Shown: piece by piece, positions 20,432-35,946 of the stretch
Layout of the letters: every line of letters starts with the position of its first letter
Position numbering within the stretch: the first letter of the stretch is position 1
Source of the DNA: Nematostella vectensis
Lineage: Eukaryota; Cnidaria; Anthozoa; Actiniaria; Edwardsiidae
Reading direction: 5' to 3'
Length of the DNA stretch: 64,000 bases
NCBI RefSeq assembly: GCF_932526225.1
Contig: NC_064038.1
Location: 1,738,001 to 1,802,000, forward strand
Program-made: the position numbers and the translations under genes
Notes under the pieces: generated by a model
Seen by the model: only the letters and a program-made list of their open reading frames with translations
What the model was told of the DNA's origin: nothing
Database searches by the model: none

Positions 20432-23400
20432 TATTTTATGCAGACAAGAACTAACTAGATTCCTTGGATAACTTGATTAAGTAGATTCTAACATAGAGCA
20501 TAGCGCTCGATAGATTGATATACCTTTTTTTCCGAGTATACTGTTTTATTTTTCCTAATGTTACTTTTTGGAATTTACATTCGGAAAAACATTATCGATT
20601 GTAACCTTTTGGAGGTTACACTCGTAAAACAAATTCCCGAATGTAACCCTGAAGCTTTTCCCGAATGTAACCTCCAGTCCGATGGTGACTTTGCTTGGGA
20701 TAGTTTACGATACCAATAGTATTAAAAGTAATTTTCATTACAATTCCCTTCAGCAATGCCACGTTAGTCTTTCGTTGCGGGCACTTGACTACTAACGCAG
20801 CGACCCGGGTTCGATTCCCGCTGATAGCCTATTTTTTTCTTTATTTTTTTTTTAAATATCGATACTTAATTATACTGTTCTTGGTGTGTCATGACATAAA
20901 AAGAAGGTATAGGGACATTTTTATGTACTCTCAGCATCTTTGATGTGCTCATGCTTTGTTTAGGATCCTGCACATATTTTATGCACACAAGAACTAACTA
21001 GATTCATTGGATAACTTGATTAAGTAGATTCTAACATAGAGCATAGCGCTCGATAGATTGATATACCTTTTTTTCCGAGTATACTGTTTTATTTTCCTAA
21101 TGTTACTTTTTGGAATTTACATTCGGAAAAAAATTATCGATTGTAACCTTTTAGAGGTTACACTCGTAAAACAAATTCCCGAATGTAACCCTGAAGCTTT
21201 TCCCGAATGTAACCTCCAGTCCGATGGTGACTTTGCTTGGGATAGTTTACGATACCAATAGTATTAAAAGTAATTTTCGTTACAATTCCCTTCAGCAATG
21301 CCACGTTAGTCTTTCGTTGCGGGCACTTGACTACTAACGCAGCGACCCGGGTTCGATTCCCGCTGATAGCCTATTTTTTTTTCTTTATTTTTTTTTAAAT
21401 ATCGATACTTAATTATACTGTTCTTGGTGTGTCATGACATAAAAAGAAGGTATAGGGACATTTTTATGTACTCTCAGCATCTTTGATGTGCTCATGCTTT
21501 GTTCAGGATCCTGTACATATTTTATGCACACAAGAACTAACTAGATTCCTTGGATAACTTGATTAAGTAGATTCTAACATAGAGCATAGCGCTCGATAGA
21601 TTGATATACCTTTTTTCCGAGTATACTGTTTTATTTTTCCTAATGTTACTTTTTGGAATTTACATTCGGAAAAAAATTTATCGATTGTAACCGTTTGGAG
21701 GTTACACTCGTAAAACAAATTCCCGAATGTAACCCTGAAGCTTTTCCCGAATGTAACCTCCAGTCCGATGGTGACTTTGCTTGGGATAGTTTACGATACC
21801 AATAGTATTAAAAGTAATTTTCATTACAATTCCCTTCAGCAATGCCACGTTAGTCTTTCGTTGCGGGCACTTGACTACTAACGCAGCCACCCTGGTTCGA
21901 TTCCCGCTGATAGCCTATTTTTTTTTCTTTATTTTTTTTTTAATATCGATACTTTATTATACTGTTCTTGGTGTGTCATGACATAAAAAGAAGGCATAGG
22001 GACATTTTTATGTACTCTCAGCATCTTTGATGTGCTCATGCTTTGTTCAGGATCCTGTACATATTTTATGCACACAAGAACTAACTAGATTCCTTGGATA
22101 ACTTGATTAAGTAGATTCTAACATAGAGCATAGCGCTCGATAGATTGATATACCTTTTTTTCCGAGTATACTGTTTTATTTTTCCTAATGTTACTTTTTG
22201 GAATTTACATTCGGAAAAAAAAATTATCGATTGTAACCTTTTGGAGGTTACACTCGTAAAACAAATTCCCGAATGTAACCCTGAAGCTTTTCCCGAATGT
22301 AACCTCCAGTCCGATGGTGACTTTGCTTGGGATAGTTTACGATACCAATAGTATTAAAAGTAATTTTCATTACAATTCCCTTCAGCAATGCCACGTTAGT
22401 CTTTCGTTGCGGGCACTTGACTACTAACGCAGCGACACGGGTTCGATTCCCGCTGATAGCCTATTTTTTTTCTTTATTTTTTTTTAAATATCGATACTTA
22501 ATTATACTGTTCTTGGTGTGTCATGACATAAAAAGTAGGTATAGGGACATTGTTATGTACTCTCAGCATCTTTGATGTGCTCATGCTTTGTTTAGGATCC
22601 TGCACATATTTTATGCACACAAGAACTAACTAGATTCCTTGGATAACTTGATTAAGTAGATTCTAACATAGAGCATAGCGCTCGATAGATTGATATACCT
22701 TTTTTTCCGAGTATACTGTTTTACTTTCCTAATGTTACTTTTTGGATTTTACATTCGGAAAAAAAATTATCGATTGTAACCTTTTGGAGGTTACACTCGT
22801 AAAACAAATTCCCGAATGTAACCCTGAAGCTTTTCCCGAATGTAACCTCCAGTCCGATGGTGACTTTGCTTGGGATAGTTTACGATACCAATAGTATTAA
22901 AAGTAATTTTCATTACAATTCCCTTCAGCAATGCCACGTTAGTCTTTCGTTGCGGGCACTTGACTACTAACGCAGCGACCCGGGTTCGATTCCCGCTGAT
23001 AGCCTATTTTTTTATCTTTATTTTTTTTTTAAATCGATACTTAATTATACTGTTCTTGGTGTGTCATGACATAAAAAGAAGGTATAGGGACATTTTTATG
23101 TACTCTCAGCATCTTTGATGTGCTCATGCTTTGTTCAGGATCCTGAACATATTTGATGCACACAAGAACTAACTAGATTCCTTGGATAACTTGATTAAGT
23201 AGATTCTAACATAGAGCATAGCGCTCGATAGATTGATATACCTTTTTTTCCGAGTATACTGTTTTATTTTTCCTAATTTTCCTTTTTGGAATTTACATTC
23301 GGAAAAAAATTATCGATTGTAACCTTTTGGAGGTTACACTCGTAAAACAAATTCCCGAATGTAACCCTGAAGCTTTTCCCGAATGTAACCTCCAGTCCGA

Positions 23401-23525
23401 TGGTGACTTTGCTTGGGATAGTTTACGATACCAATAGTATTAAAAGTAATTTTCATTACAATTCCCTTCAGCAATGCCACGTTAGTCTTTCGTTGCGGGC
23501 ACTTGTCTACTAACGCAGCGACCCG

Positions 23526-23536
23526 GTTTCGATTCC
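23526..23536 (+). promoter_or_regulatory. Damaged B box in M44
   Basis: The second G of GGTTCGATTCC is T (GTTTCGATTCC), hitting a key B-box base and the innermost T-stem pair. The same change is in its copy M59 at 31699-31709, so it predates that duplication. Confidence 0.75.
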
Positions 23537-26500
23537 CGCTGATAGCCTATTTTTTTTTCTTTCTTTTTTTTTTTAAATATCGATACTTAATTATACTGTT
23601 CTTGGTGTGTCATGACATAAAAAGAAGGTATAGGGACATTTTTATGTACTCTCAGCATCTTTGATGTGCTCATGCTTTGTTCAGGATCCTGTACATATTT
23701 TATGCACACAAGAACTAACTAGATTCCTTGGATAACTTGATTAAGTAGATTCTAACATAGAGCATAGCGCTCGATAGATTGATATACCTTTTTTCCGAGT
23801 ATACTGTTTTATTTTTCCTAATGTTACTTTTTGGAATTTACATTCGGAAAAACAATTATCGATTGTAACCTTTTGGAGGTTACACTCGTAAAACAAATTC
23901 CCGAATGTAACCCTGAAGCTTTTCCCGAATGTAACCTCCAGTCCGATGGTGACTTTGGTTGGGATAGTTTACGATACCAATAGTATTAAAAGTAATTTTC
24001 ATTTCAATTCCCTTCAGCAATGCCACGTTAGTCTTTCGTTGCGGGCACTTGACTACTAACGCAGCGACCCGGGTTCGATTCCCGCTGATAGCCTATTTTT
24101 TCTTCTTTCTTTTTTTTTTAAATATCGATACTTAATTATACTGTTCTTGGTGTGTCATGACATAAAAAGAAGGTATAGGGACATTTTTATGTACTCTCAG
24201 CATCTTTGATGTGCTCATGCTTTGTTCAGGATCCTGTACATATTTTATGCACACAAGAACTAACTAGATTCCTTGGATAACTTGATTAAGTAGATTCTAA
24301 CATAGAGCATAGCGCTCGATAGATTGATATACCTTTTTTCCGAGTATACTGTTTTATTTTTCCTAATGTTACTTTTTGGAATTAACATTCGGAAAAAAAA
24401 AATATCGATTGTAACCTTTTGGAGTTACACTCGTAAAACAAATTCCCGAATGTAACCCTGAAGCTTTTCCCGAATGTAACCTCCAGTCCGATGGTGACTT
24501 TGCTTGGGATAGTATACAATACCAATAGTATTAAAAGTAATTTTCATTACAATTCCCTTCAGCAATGCCACGTTAGTCTTTCGTTGCGGGCACTTGACTA
24601 CTAACGCAGCGACCCGGGTTCGATTCCCGCTGATAGCCTATTTTTTTTTCTTTCTTTTTTTTTTAATTATCGATACTTAATTATACTGTTCTTGGTGTGT
24701 CATGACATAAAACGAAGGTATAGGGACATTTTTATGTACTCTCAGCATCTTTGATGTGCTCATGCTTTGTTCAGGATCCTGCACATATTTTATGCACACA
24801 AGAACTAACTAGATTCCTTGGATAACTTGATTAAGTAGATTCTAACATAGAGCATAGCGCTCGATAGATTGATATACCTTTTTTTCCGAGTATACTGTTT
24901 TACTTTCCTAATGTTACTTTTTGGAATTTACATTCTATAAAAAAATTATCGATTGTAACCTTTTGGAGGTTACACTCGTAAAACAAATTCCCGAATGTAA
25001 CCCTGAAGCTTTTCCCGAATGTAACCTCCAGTCCGATGGTGACTTTGCTTGGGACAGTTTACGATACCAATAGTATTAAAAGTAATTTTCATTACAATTC
25101 CCTTCAGCAATGCCACGTTAGTCTTTCGTTGCGGGCACTTGACTACTAACGCAGCTACCCGGGTTCGATTCCCGCTGATAGCCTATTTTTTTTTCTTTAT
25201 TTATTTTTTTTTAAATCGATACTTAATTATACTGTTCTTGGTGTGTCATGACATAAAAAGAAGGTATAGGGACATTTTTATGTACTCTCAGCATCTTTGA
25301 TGTGCTCATGCTTTGTTCAGGATCCTGTACATATTTTATGCACACAAGAACTAACTAGATTCCTTGGATAACTTGATTAAGTAGATTCTAACATAGAGCA
25401 TAGCGCTCGATAGATTGATATACCTTTTTTTCCGAGTATACTGTTTTATTTTTCCTAATGTTCCTTTTTGGAATTTACATTCGGAAAAAAAATTATCGAT
25501 TGTAACCTTTTGGAGGTTACACTCGTAAAACAAATTCCCGAATGTAACCCTGAAGCTTTTCCCGAATGTAACCTCCAGTCCGATGGTGACTTTGCTTAGG
25601 ATAGGTTACGATACCAATAGTATTAAAAGTAATTTTCATTACAATTCCCTTCAGCAATGTCACGTTAGTCTTTCGTTGCGGGCACTTGACTACTAACGCA
25701 GCGACCCGGGTTCGATTCCCGCTGATAGCCTATTTTTGTTTCTTTATTTTTTTTTTTTAAATATCGATACTTAATTATACTGTTCTTGGTGTGTCATGAC
25801 ATAAAAAGAAGGTATAGGGACATTTTTATGTACTCTCAGCATCTTTGATGTGTTCATGCTTTGTTCAGGATCCTGTACATATTTTATGCACACAAGAACT
25901 AACTAGATTCCTTGGATAACTTGATTAAGTAGATTCTAACATAGAGCATAGCGCTCGATAGATTGATATACCTTTTTTCCGAGTATACTGTTTTATTTTT
26001 CCTAATGTTACTTTTTGGAATTTACATTCGGAAAAAAAATTATCGATTGTAACCTTTTGGAGGTTACACTCGTAAAACAAATTCCCGAATGTAACCCTGA
26101 AGCTTTTCCCGAATGTAACCTCCAGTCCGATGGTGACTTTGGTTGGGATAGTTTACGATACCAATAGTATTAAAAGTAATTTTCATTTCAATTCCCTTCA
26201 GCAATGCCACGTTAGTCTTTCGTTGCGGGCACTTGACTACTAACGCAGCGACCCGGGTTCGATTCCCGCTGATAGCCTATTTTTTTTCTTTCTTTTTTTT
26301 TTAAATATCGATACTTAATTATACTGTTCTTGGTGTGTCATGACATAAAAAGAAGGTATAGGGACATTTTTATGTACTCTCAGCATCTTTGATGTGCTCA
26401 TGCTTTGTTCAGGATCCTGCACATATTTTATGCACACAAGAACTAACTAGATTCCTTGGATAACTTGATTAAGTAGATTCTAACATAGAGCATAGCGCTC

Positions 26501-28313
26501 GATAGATTGATATACCTTTTTTTCCGAGTATACTGTTTTATTTTCCTAATGTTACTTTTTGGAATTTACATTCGGAAAAAAAATTATCGATTGTAACCTT
26601 TTGGAGGTTACACTCGTAAAACAAATTCCCGAATGTAACCCTGAAGCTTTTCCCGAATGTAACCTCCAGTCCGATGGTGACTTTGCTTGGGATAGTTTAC
26701 GATACCAATAGTATTAAAAGTAATTTTCATTACAATTCCCTTCAGCAATGCCACGTTAGTCTTTCGTTGCGGGCACTTGACTACTAACGCAGCTACCCGG
26801 GTTCGATTCCCGCTGATAGCCAATTTTTTTTCTTTCTTTTTTTTTAAATATCGATACTTAATTATACTGTTCTTGGTGTGTCATGACATAAAAAGAAGGT
26901 ATAGTGACATTTTTATGTACTCTCAGCATCTTTGATGTGCTCATGCTTTGTTCAGGATCCTGAACATATTTTATGCACACAAGAACTAACTAGATTCCTT
27001 GGATAACTTGATTAAGTAGATTCTAGCATAGAGCATAGCGCTCGATAGATTGATATACCTTTTTTTCCGAGTATACTGTTTTATTTTTCCTAATTTTCCT
27101 TTTTGTAATTTACATTCGGAAAAAAATTATCGATTGTAACCTTTTGGAGGTTACACTCGTAAAACAAATTCCCGAATGTAACCCTGAAGCTTTTCCCGAA
27201 TGTAACCTCCAGTCCGATGGTGACTTTGCTTGGGATAGTTTACGATACCAATAGTATTAAAAGTAATTTTCATTACAATTCCCTTCAGCAATGCCACGTT
27301 AGTCTTTCGTTGCGGGCACTTGACTACTAACGCAGCTACCCGGGTTCGATTCCCGCTGATAGCCTATTTTTTTTCTTTATTTTTTTTTTTAAATATTGAT
27401 ACTTAATTATACTGTTCTTGGTGTGTCATGACATAAAAAGAAGGTATAGGGACATTTTTATGTACTCTCAGCATCTTTGATGTGCTCATGCTTTGTTCAG
27501 GATCCTGAACATATTTTATGCACACAAGAACTAACTAGATTCCTTGGATAACTTGATTAAGTAGATTCTAACATAGAGCATAGCGCTCGATAGATTGATA
27601 TACCTTTTTTCCGAGTATACTGTTTTATTTTTCCTAATGTTACTTTTTGGAATTTACATTCGGAAAAACAATTATCGATTGTAACCTTTTGGAGGTTACA
27701 CTCGTAAAACAAATTCCCGAATGTAACCCTGAAGCTTTTCCCGAATGTAACCTCCAGTCCGATGGTGACTTTGGTTGGGATAGTTTACGATACCAATAGT
27801 ATTAAAAGTAATTTTCATTTCAATTCCCTTCAGCAATGCCACGTTAGTCTTTCGTTGCGGGCACTTGACTACTAACGCAGCGACCCGGGTTCGATTCCCG
27901 CTGATAGCCTTTTGTTTCTTCTTTATTTTTTTTTTTAATATCGATACTTAATTATACTGTTCTTGGTGTGTCATGACATAAAAAGAAGGCATAGGGACAT
28001 TTTTATGTACTCTCAGCATCTTTGATGTGCTCATGCTTTGTTCAGGATCCTGTACATATTTTATGCACACAAGAACTAACTAGATTCCTTGGATAACTTG
28101 ATAAAGTAGATTCTAACATAGAGCATAGCGCTCGATAGATTGATATACCTTTTTTTCCGAGTATACTGTTTTACTTTCCTAATGTTACTTTTTGGAATTT
28201 ACATTCTGAAAAAAAATTATCGATTGTAACCTTTTGGAGGTTACACTCGTAAAACAAATTCCCGAATGTAACCCTGAAGCTTTTCCCGAATGTAACCTCC
28301 AGTCCGATGGTGA

Positions 28314-31300
28314 CTTTGCTTGGGATAGTTTACGATACCAATAGTATTAAAAGTAATTTTCATTACAATTCCCTTCAGCAATGCCACGTTAGTCTTTCGT
28401 TGCGGGCACTTGACTACTAACGCAGCTACCCGGGTTCGATTCCCGCTGATAGCCTATTTTTTTTTTCTTTATTTTTTTTTTTAAAAATCGATATTTAATT
28501 ATACTGTTCTTGGTGTGTCATGACATAAAAAGAAGGTATAGGGACATTTTTATGTACTCTCAGCATCTTTGATATGCTCATGCTTTGTTCAGGATCCTGT
28601 ACATATTTTATGCACACAAGAACTAACTAGATTCCTTGGATAACTTGATTAAGTAGATTCTAACATAGAGCATAGCGCTCGATAGATTGATATACCTTTT
28701 TTTCCGAGTATACTGTTTTATTTTTCCTAATGTTACTTTTTGGAATTTACATTCGGAAAAACATTATCGATTGTAACCTTTTGGAGGTTACACTCGTAAA
28801 ACAAATTCCCGAATGTAACCCTGAAGCTTTTCCCGAATGTAACCTCCAGTCCGATGGTGACTTTGCTTGGGATAGTTTACGATACCAATAGTATTAAAAG
28901 TAATTTTCATTACAATTCCCTTCAGCAATGCCACGTTAGTCTTTCGTTGCGGGCACTTGACTACTAACGCAGCGACCCGGGTTCGATTCCCGCTGATAGC
29001 CTATTTTTTTCTTTATTTTTTTTTTAAATATCGATACTTAATTATACTGTTCTTGGTGTGTCATGACATAAAAAGAAGGTATAGGGACATTTTTATGTAC
29101 TCTCAGCATCTTTGATGTGCTCATGCTTTGTTTAGGATCCTGCACATATTTTATGCACACAAGAACTAACTAGATTCCTTGGATAACTTGATTAAGTAGA
29201 TTCTAACATAGAGCATAGCGCTCGATAGATTGATATACCTTTTTTTCCGAGTATACTGTTTTATTTTCCTAATGTTACTTTTTGGAATTTACATTCGGAA
29301 AAAAATTATCGATTGTAACCTTTTAGAGGTTACACTCGTAAAACAAATTCCCGAATGTAACCCTGAAGCTTTTCCCAAATGTAACCTCCAGTCCGATGGT
29401 GACTTTGCTTGGGATAGTTTACGATACCAATAGTATTAAAAGTAATTTTCGTTACAATTCCCTTCAGCAATGCCACGTTAGTCTTTCGTTGCGGGCACTT
29501 GACTACTAACGCAGCGACCCGGGTTCGATTCCCGCTGATAGCCTATTTTTTTTTTCTTTATTTTTTTTTAAATATCGATACTTAATTATACTGTTCTTGG
29601 TGTGTCATGACATAAAAAGAAGGTATAGGGACATTTTTATGTACTCTCAGCATCTTTGATGTGCTCATGCTTTGTTCAGGATCCTGTACATATTTTATGC
29701 ACACAAGAACTAACTAGATTCCTTGGATAACTTGATTAAGTAGATTCTAACATAGAGCATAGCGCTCGATAGATTGATATACCTTTTTTCCGAGTATACT
29801 GTTTTATTTTTCCTAATGTTACTTTTTGGAATTTACATTCGGAAAAAAATTTATCGATTGTAACCGTTTGGAGGTTACACTCGTAAAACAAATTCCCGAA
29901 TGTAACCCTGAAGCTTTTCCCGAATGTAACCTCCAGTCCGATGGTGACTTTGCTTGGGATAGTTTACGATACCAATAGTATTAAAAGTAATTTTCATTAC
30001 AATTCCCTTCAGCAATGCCACGTTAGTCTTTCGTTGCGGGCACTTGACTACTAACGCAGCCACCCTGGTTCGATTCCCGCTGATAGCCTATTTTTTTTTC
30101 TTTATTTTTTTTTTAATATCGATACTTTATTATACTGTTCTTGGTGTGTCATGACATAAAAAGAAGGCATAGGGACATTTTTATGTACTCTCAGCATCTT
30201 TGATGTGCTCATGCTTTGTTCAGGATCCTGTACATATTTTAAGCACACAAGAACTAACTAGATTCCTTGGATAACTTAATTAAGTAGATTCTAACATAGA
30301 GCATAGCGCTCGATAGATTGATATACCTTTTTTTCCGAGTATACTGTTTTATTTTTCCTAATGTTACTTTTTGGAATTTACATTCGGAAAAAAAAATTAT
30401 CGATTGTAACCTTTTGGAGGTTACACTCGTAAAACAAATTCCCGAATGTAACCCTGAAGCTTTTCCCGAATGTAACCTCCAGTCCGATGGTGACTTTGCT
30501 TGGGATAGTTTACGATACCAATAGTATTAAAAGTAATTTTCATTACAATTCCCTTCAGCAATGCCACGTTAGTCTTTCGTTGCGGGCACTTGACTACTAA
30601 CGCAGCGACACGGGTTCGATTCCCGCTGATAGCCTATTTTTTTTCTTTATTTTTTTTTAAATATCGATACTTAATTATACTGTTCTTGGTGTGTCATGAC
30701 ATAAAAAGTAGGTAAAGGGACATTGTTATGTACTCTCAGCATCTTTGATGTGCTCATGCTTTGTTTAGGATCCTGCACATATTTTATGCACACAAGAACT
30801 AACTAGATTCCTTGGATAACTTGATTAAGTAGATTCTAACATAGAGCATAGCGCTCGATAGATTGATATACCTTTTTTTCCGAGTATACTGTTTTACTTT
30901 CCTAATGTTACTTTTTGGATTTTACATTCGGAAAAAAAATTATCGATTGTAACCTTTTGGAGGTTACACTCGTAAAACCAATTCCCGAATGTAACCCTGA
31001 AGCTTTTCACGAATGTAACCTCCAGTCCGATGGTGACTTTGCTTAGGATAGTTTACGATACCAATAGTATTAAAAGTAATTTTTATTACAATTCCATTCA
31101 GCAATGCCACGTTAGTCTTTCGTTGCGGGCACTTGACTACTAACGCAGCGACCCGGGTTCGATTCCCGCTGATAGCCTATTTTTTTATCTTTATTTTTTT
31201 TTTAAATCGATACTTAATTATACTGTTCTTGGTGTGTCATGACATAAAAAGAAGGTATAGGGACATTTTTATGTACTCTCAGCATCTTTGATGTGCTCAT

Positions 31301-34300
31301 GCTTTGTTCAGGATCCTGAACATATTTGATGCACACAAGAACTAACTAGATTCCTTGGATAACTTGATTAAGTAGATTCTAACATAGAGCATAGCGCTCG
31401 ATAGATTGATATACCTTTTTTTCCGAGTATACTGTTTTATTTTTCCTAATTTTCCTTTTTGGAATTTACATTCGGAAAAAAATTATCGATTGTAACCTTT
31501 TGGAGGTTACACTCGTAAAACAAATTCCCGAATGTAACCCTGAAGCTTTTCCCGAATGTAACCTCCAGTCCGATGGTGACTTTGCTTGGGATAGTTTACG
31601 ATACCAATAGTATTAAAAGTAATTTTCATTACAATTCCCTTCAGCAATGCCACGTTAGTCTTTCGTTGCGGGCACTTGACTACTAACGCAGCGACCCGGT
31701 TTCGATTCCCGCTGATAGCCTATTTTTTTTTCTTTCTTTTTTTTTTTAAATATCGATACTTAATTATACTGTTCTTGGTGTGTCATGACATAAAAAGAAG
31801 GTATAGGGACATTTTTATGTACTCTCAGCATCTTTGATGTGCTCATGCTTTGTTCAGGATCCTGTACATATTTTATGCACACAAGAACTAACTAGATTCC
31901 TTGGATAACTTGATTAAGTAGATTCTAACATAGAGCATAGCGCTCGATAGATTGATATACCTTTTTTCCGAGTATACTGTTTAATTTTTCCTAATGTTAC
32001 TTTTTGGAATTTACATTCGGAAAAACAATTATCGATTGTAACCTTTTGGAGGTTACACTCGTAAAACAAATTCCCGAATGTAACCCTGAAGCTTTTCCCG
32101 AATGTAACCTCCAGTCCGATGGTGACTTTGGTTGGGATAGTTTACGATACCAATAGTATTAAAAGTAATTTTCATTTCAATTCCCTTCAGCAATGCCACG
32201 TTAGTCTTTCGTTGCGGGCACTTGACTACTAACGCAGCGACCCGGGTTCGATTCCCGCTGATAGCCTATTTTTTCTTCTTTCTTTTTTTTTTAAATATCG
32301 ATACTTAATTATACTGTTCTTGGTGTGTCATGACATAAAAAGAAGGTATAGGGACATTTTTATGTACTCTCAGCATCTTTGATGTGCTCATGCTTTGTTC
32401 AGGATCCTGTACATATTTTATGCACACAAGAACTAACTAGATTCCTTGGATAACTTGATTAAGTAGATTCTAACATAGAGCATAGCGCTCGATAGATTGA
32501 TATACCTTTTTTTCCGAGTATACTGTTTTATTTTTCCTAATGTTACTTTTTGGAATTAACATTCGGAAAAAAAAAATATCGATTGTAACCTTTTGGAGTT
32601 ACACTCGTAAAACAAATTCCCGAATGTAACCCTGAAGCTTTTCCCGAATGTAACCTCCAGTCCGATGGTGACTTTGCTTGGGATAGTATACAATACCAAT
32701 AGTATTAAAAGTAATTTTCATTACAATTCATTTCAGCAATGCCACGTTAGTCTTTCGTTGCGGGCACTTGACTACTAACGCAGCGACCCGGGTTCGATTC
32801 CCGCTGATAGCCTATTTTTTTTTCTTTCTTTTTTTTTTAATTATCGATACTTAATTATACTGTTCTTGGTGTGTCATGACATAAAACGAAGGTATAGGGA
32901 CATTTTTATGTACTCTCAGCATCTTTGATGTGCTCATGCTTTGTTCAGGATCCTGCACATATTTTATGCACACAAGAACTAACTAGATTCCTTGGATAAC
33001 TTGATTAAGTAGCATCTAACATAGAGCATAGCGCTCGATAGATTGATATACCTTTTTTTCCGAGTATACTGTTTTACTTTCCTAATGTTACTTTTTGGAA
33101 TTTACATTCTATAAAAAAATTATCGATTGTAACCTTTTGGAGGTTACACTCGTTAAACAAATTCCCGAATGTAACCCTGAAGCTTTTCCCGAATGTAACC
33201 TCCAGTCCGATGGTGACTTTGCTTGGGATAGTTTACGATACCAATAGTATTAAAAGTAATTTTCATTACAATTCCCTTCAGCAATGCCACGTTAGTCTTT
33301 CGTTGCGGGCACTTGACTACTAACGCAGCTACCCGGGTTCGATTCCCGCTGATAGCCTATTTTTTTTTCTTTATTCATTTTTTTTTAAATCGATACTTAA
33401 TTATAATGTTCTTGGTGTGTCATGACATAAAAAGAAGGTATAGGGACATTTTTATGTACTCTCAGCATCTTTGATGTGCTCATGCTTTGTTCAGGATCCT
33501 GTACATATTTTATGCACACAAGAACTAACTAGATTCCTTGGATAACTTGATTAAGTAGATTCTAACATAGAGCATAGCGCTCGATAGATTGATATACCTT
33601 TTTTTCCGAGTATACTGTTTTATTTTTCCTAATGTTCCTTTTTGGAATTTACATTCGGAAAAAAAATTATCGATTGTAACCTTTTGTAGGTTACACTCGT
33701 AAAACAAATTCCCGAATGTAACCCTGAAGCTTTTCCCGAATGTAACCTCCAGTCCGATGGTGACTTTGCTTAGGATAGGTTACGATACCAATAGTATTAA
33801 AAGTAATTTTCATTACAATTCCCTTCAGCAATGTCACGTTAGTCTTTCGTTGCGGGCACTTGACTACTAACGCAGCGACCCGGGTTCGATTCCCGCTGAT
33901 AGCCTATTTTTGTTTCTTTATTTTTTTTTTTTTAAATATCGATACTTAATTATACTGTTCTTGGTGTGTCATGACATAAAAAGAAGGTATAGGGACATTT
34001 TTATGTACTCTCAGCATCTTTGATGTGCTCATGCTTTGTTCAGGATCCTGTACATATTTTATGCACACAAGAACTAACTAGATTCCTTGGATAACTTGAT
34101 TAAGTAGATTCTAACATAGAGCATAGCGCTCGATAGATTGATATACCTTTTTTTCCGAGTATACTGTTTTATTTTCCTAATGTTACTTTTTGGAATTTAC
34201 ATTCGGAAAAAAAATTATCGATTGTAACCTTTTGGAGGTTACACTCGTAAAACAAATTCACGAATGTAACCCTGAAGCTTTTCCCGAATGTAACCTCCAG

Positions 34301-35946
34301 TCCGATGGTGACTTTGCTTGGGATAGTTTACGATACCAATAGTATTAAAAGTAATTTTCATTACAATTCCCTTCAGCAATGCCACGTTAGTCTTTCGTTG
34401 CGGGCACTTGACTACTAACGCAGCTACCCGGGTTCGATTCCCGCTGATAGCCAATTTTTTTTCTTTCTTTTTTTTTAAATATCGATACTTAATTATACTG
34501 TTCTTGGTGTGTCATGACATAAAAAGAAGGTATAGGGACATTTTTATGTACTCTCAGCATATTTGATGTGCTCATGCTTTGTTCAGGATCCTGAACATAT
34601 TTTATGCACACAAGAACTAACTAGATTCCTTGGATAACTTGATTAAGTAGATTCTAACATAGAGCATAGCGCTCGATAGATTGATATACCTTTTTTTCCG
34701 AGTATACTGTTTTATTTTTCCTAATTTTCCTTTTTGGAATTTAAATTCGGAAAAAAATTATCGATTGTAACCTTTTGGAGGTTACACTCGTAAAACAAAT
34801 TCCCGAATGTAACCCTGAAGCTTTTCCCGAATGTAACCTCCAGTCCGATGGTGACTTTGCTTGGGATAGTTTACGATACCAATAGTATTAAAAGTAATTT
34901 TCATTACAATTCCCTTCAGCAATGCCACGTTAGTCTTTCGTTGCGGGCACTTGACTACTAACGCAGCTACCCGGGTTCGATTCCCGCTGATAGCCTATTT
35001 TTTTTTCTTTATTTTTTTTTTAAATATCGATACTTAATTATACTGTTCTTGGTGTGTCATGACATAAAAAGAAGGTATAGGGACATTTTTATGTACTCTC
35101 AGCATCTTTGATGTGCTCATGCTTTGTTCAGGATCCTGTACATATTTTATGCACACAAGAACTAACTAGATTCCTTGGATAACTTGATTAAGTAGATTCT
35201 AACATAGAGCATAGCGCTCGATAGATTGATATACCTTTTTTCCGAGTATACTGTTTTATTTTTCCTAATGTTACTTTTTGGAATTTACATTGGGAAAAAC
35301 AATTATCGATTGTAACCTTTTGGAGGTTACACTCGTAAAACAAATTCCCGAATGTAACCCTGAAGCTTTTCCCGAATGTAACCTCCAGTCCGATGGTGAC
35401 TTTGGTTGGGATAGTTTACGATACCAATAGTATTAAAAGTAATTTTCATTTCAATTCCCTTCAGCAATGCCACGTTAGTCTTTCGTTGCGGGCACTTGAC
35501 TACTAACGCAGCGACCCGGGTTCGATTCCCGCTGATAGCCTATTGTTTCTTCTTTATTTTTTTTTTTTAATATCGATACTTAATTATACTGTTCTTGGTG
35601 TGTCATGACATAAAAAGAAGGCATAGGGACATTTTTATGTACTCTCAGCATCTTTGATGTGCTCATGCTTTGTTCAGGATCCTGTACATATTTTATGCAC
35701 ACAAGAACTAACTAGATTCCTTGGATAACTTGATTAAGTAGATTCTAACATAGAGCATAGCGCTCGATAGATTGATATACCTTTTTTTCCGAGTATACTG
35801 TTTTATTTTTCCTAATGTTCCTTTTTGGAATTTACATTCGGAAAAAAAATTATCGATTGTAACCTTTTGGAGGTTACACTCGTAAAACAAATTCCCGAAT
35901 GTAACCCTGAAGCTTTTCCCGAATGTAACCTCCAGTCCGATGGTGA
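28314..35946 (+). repeat. Array block VII (M53-M66), copy of block VI
   Basis: Unit starts: 28314, 28861, 29403, 29948, 30494, 31037, 31580, 32126, 32672, 33217, 33764, 34312, 34855, 35400. M53-M62 match M38-M47 one to one, including rare tags such as TTTTAGAGG, TTTTCGTTAC, TTTGATGC, CCGGTTTCG, TATACAATACC and the ATTCTATA end. M63 fuses an M48-like 5' part with an M49-like 3' part, so one unit is missing and the offset changes from 15 to 14 for M64-M66. Confidence 0.87.

Larger units (their letters stand above)
19600..28313 (+). repeat. Array block VI (M37-M52)
   Basis: Unit starts: 19600, 20144, 20689, 21231, 21775, 22321, 22864, 23407, 23953, 24498, 25043, 25590, 26137, 26681, 27224, 27769. 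Tags: TTTTAGAGG (M39); TTTTCGTTAC (M40); CCACCCTGG (M41); AAAGTAGG with CATTGTTATG (M42); TTTATCTTT and TTTGATGC (M43); CCGGTTTCG (M44); GGAGTTAC (M45); TATACAATACC and AAACGAAGG (M46); GATAGGTTACG and AATGTCACG (M48). Late M37 to M48 and M50-M52 have copies 15 and 14 units downstream. Confidence 0.85.

Noticed and set aside
25049-25300. 83-codon plus-strand frame with a hydrophobic stretch
   Set aside because: The hydrophobic residues come from translating the T-rich tract (Phe/Leu/Ile codons). The copy M62 at 33.2 kb does not keep it open.
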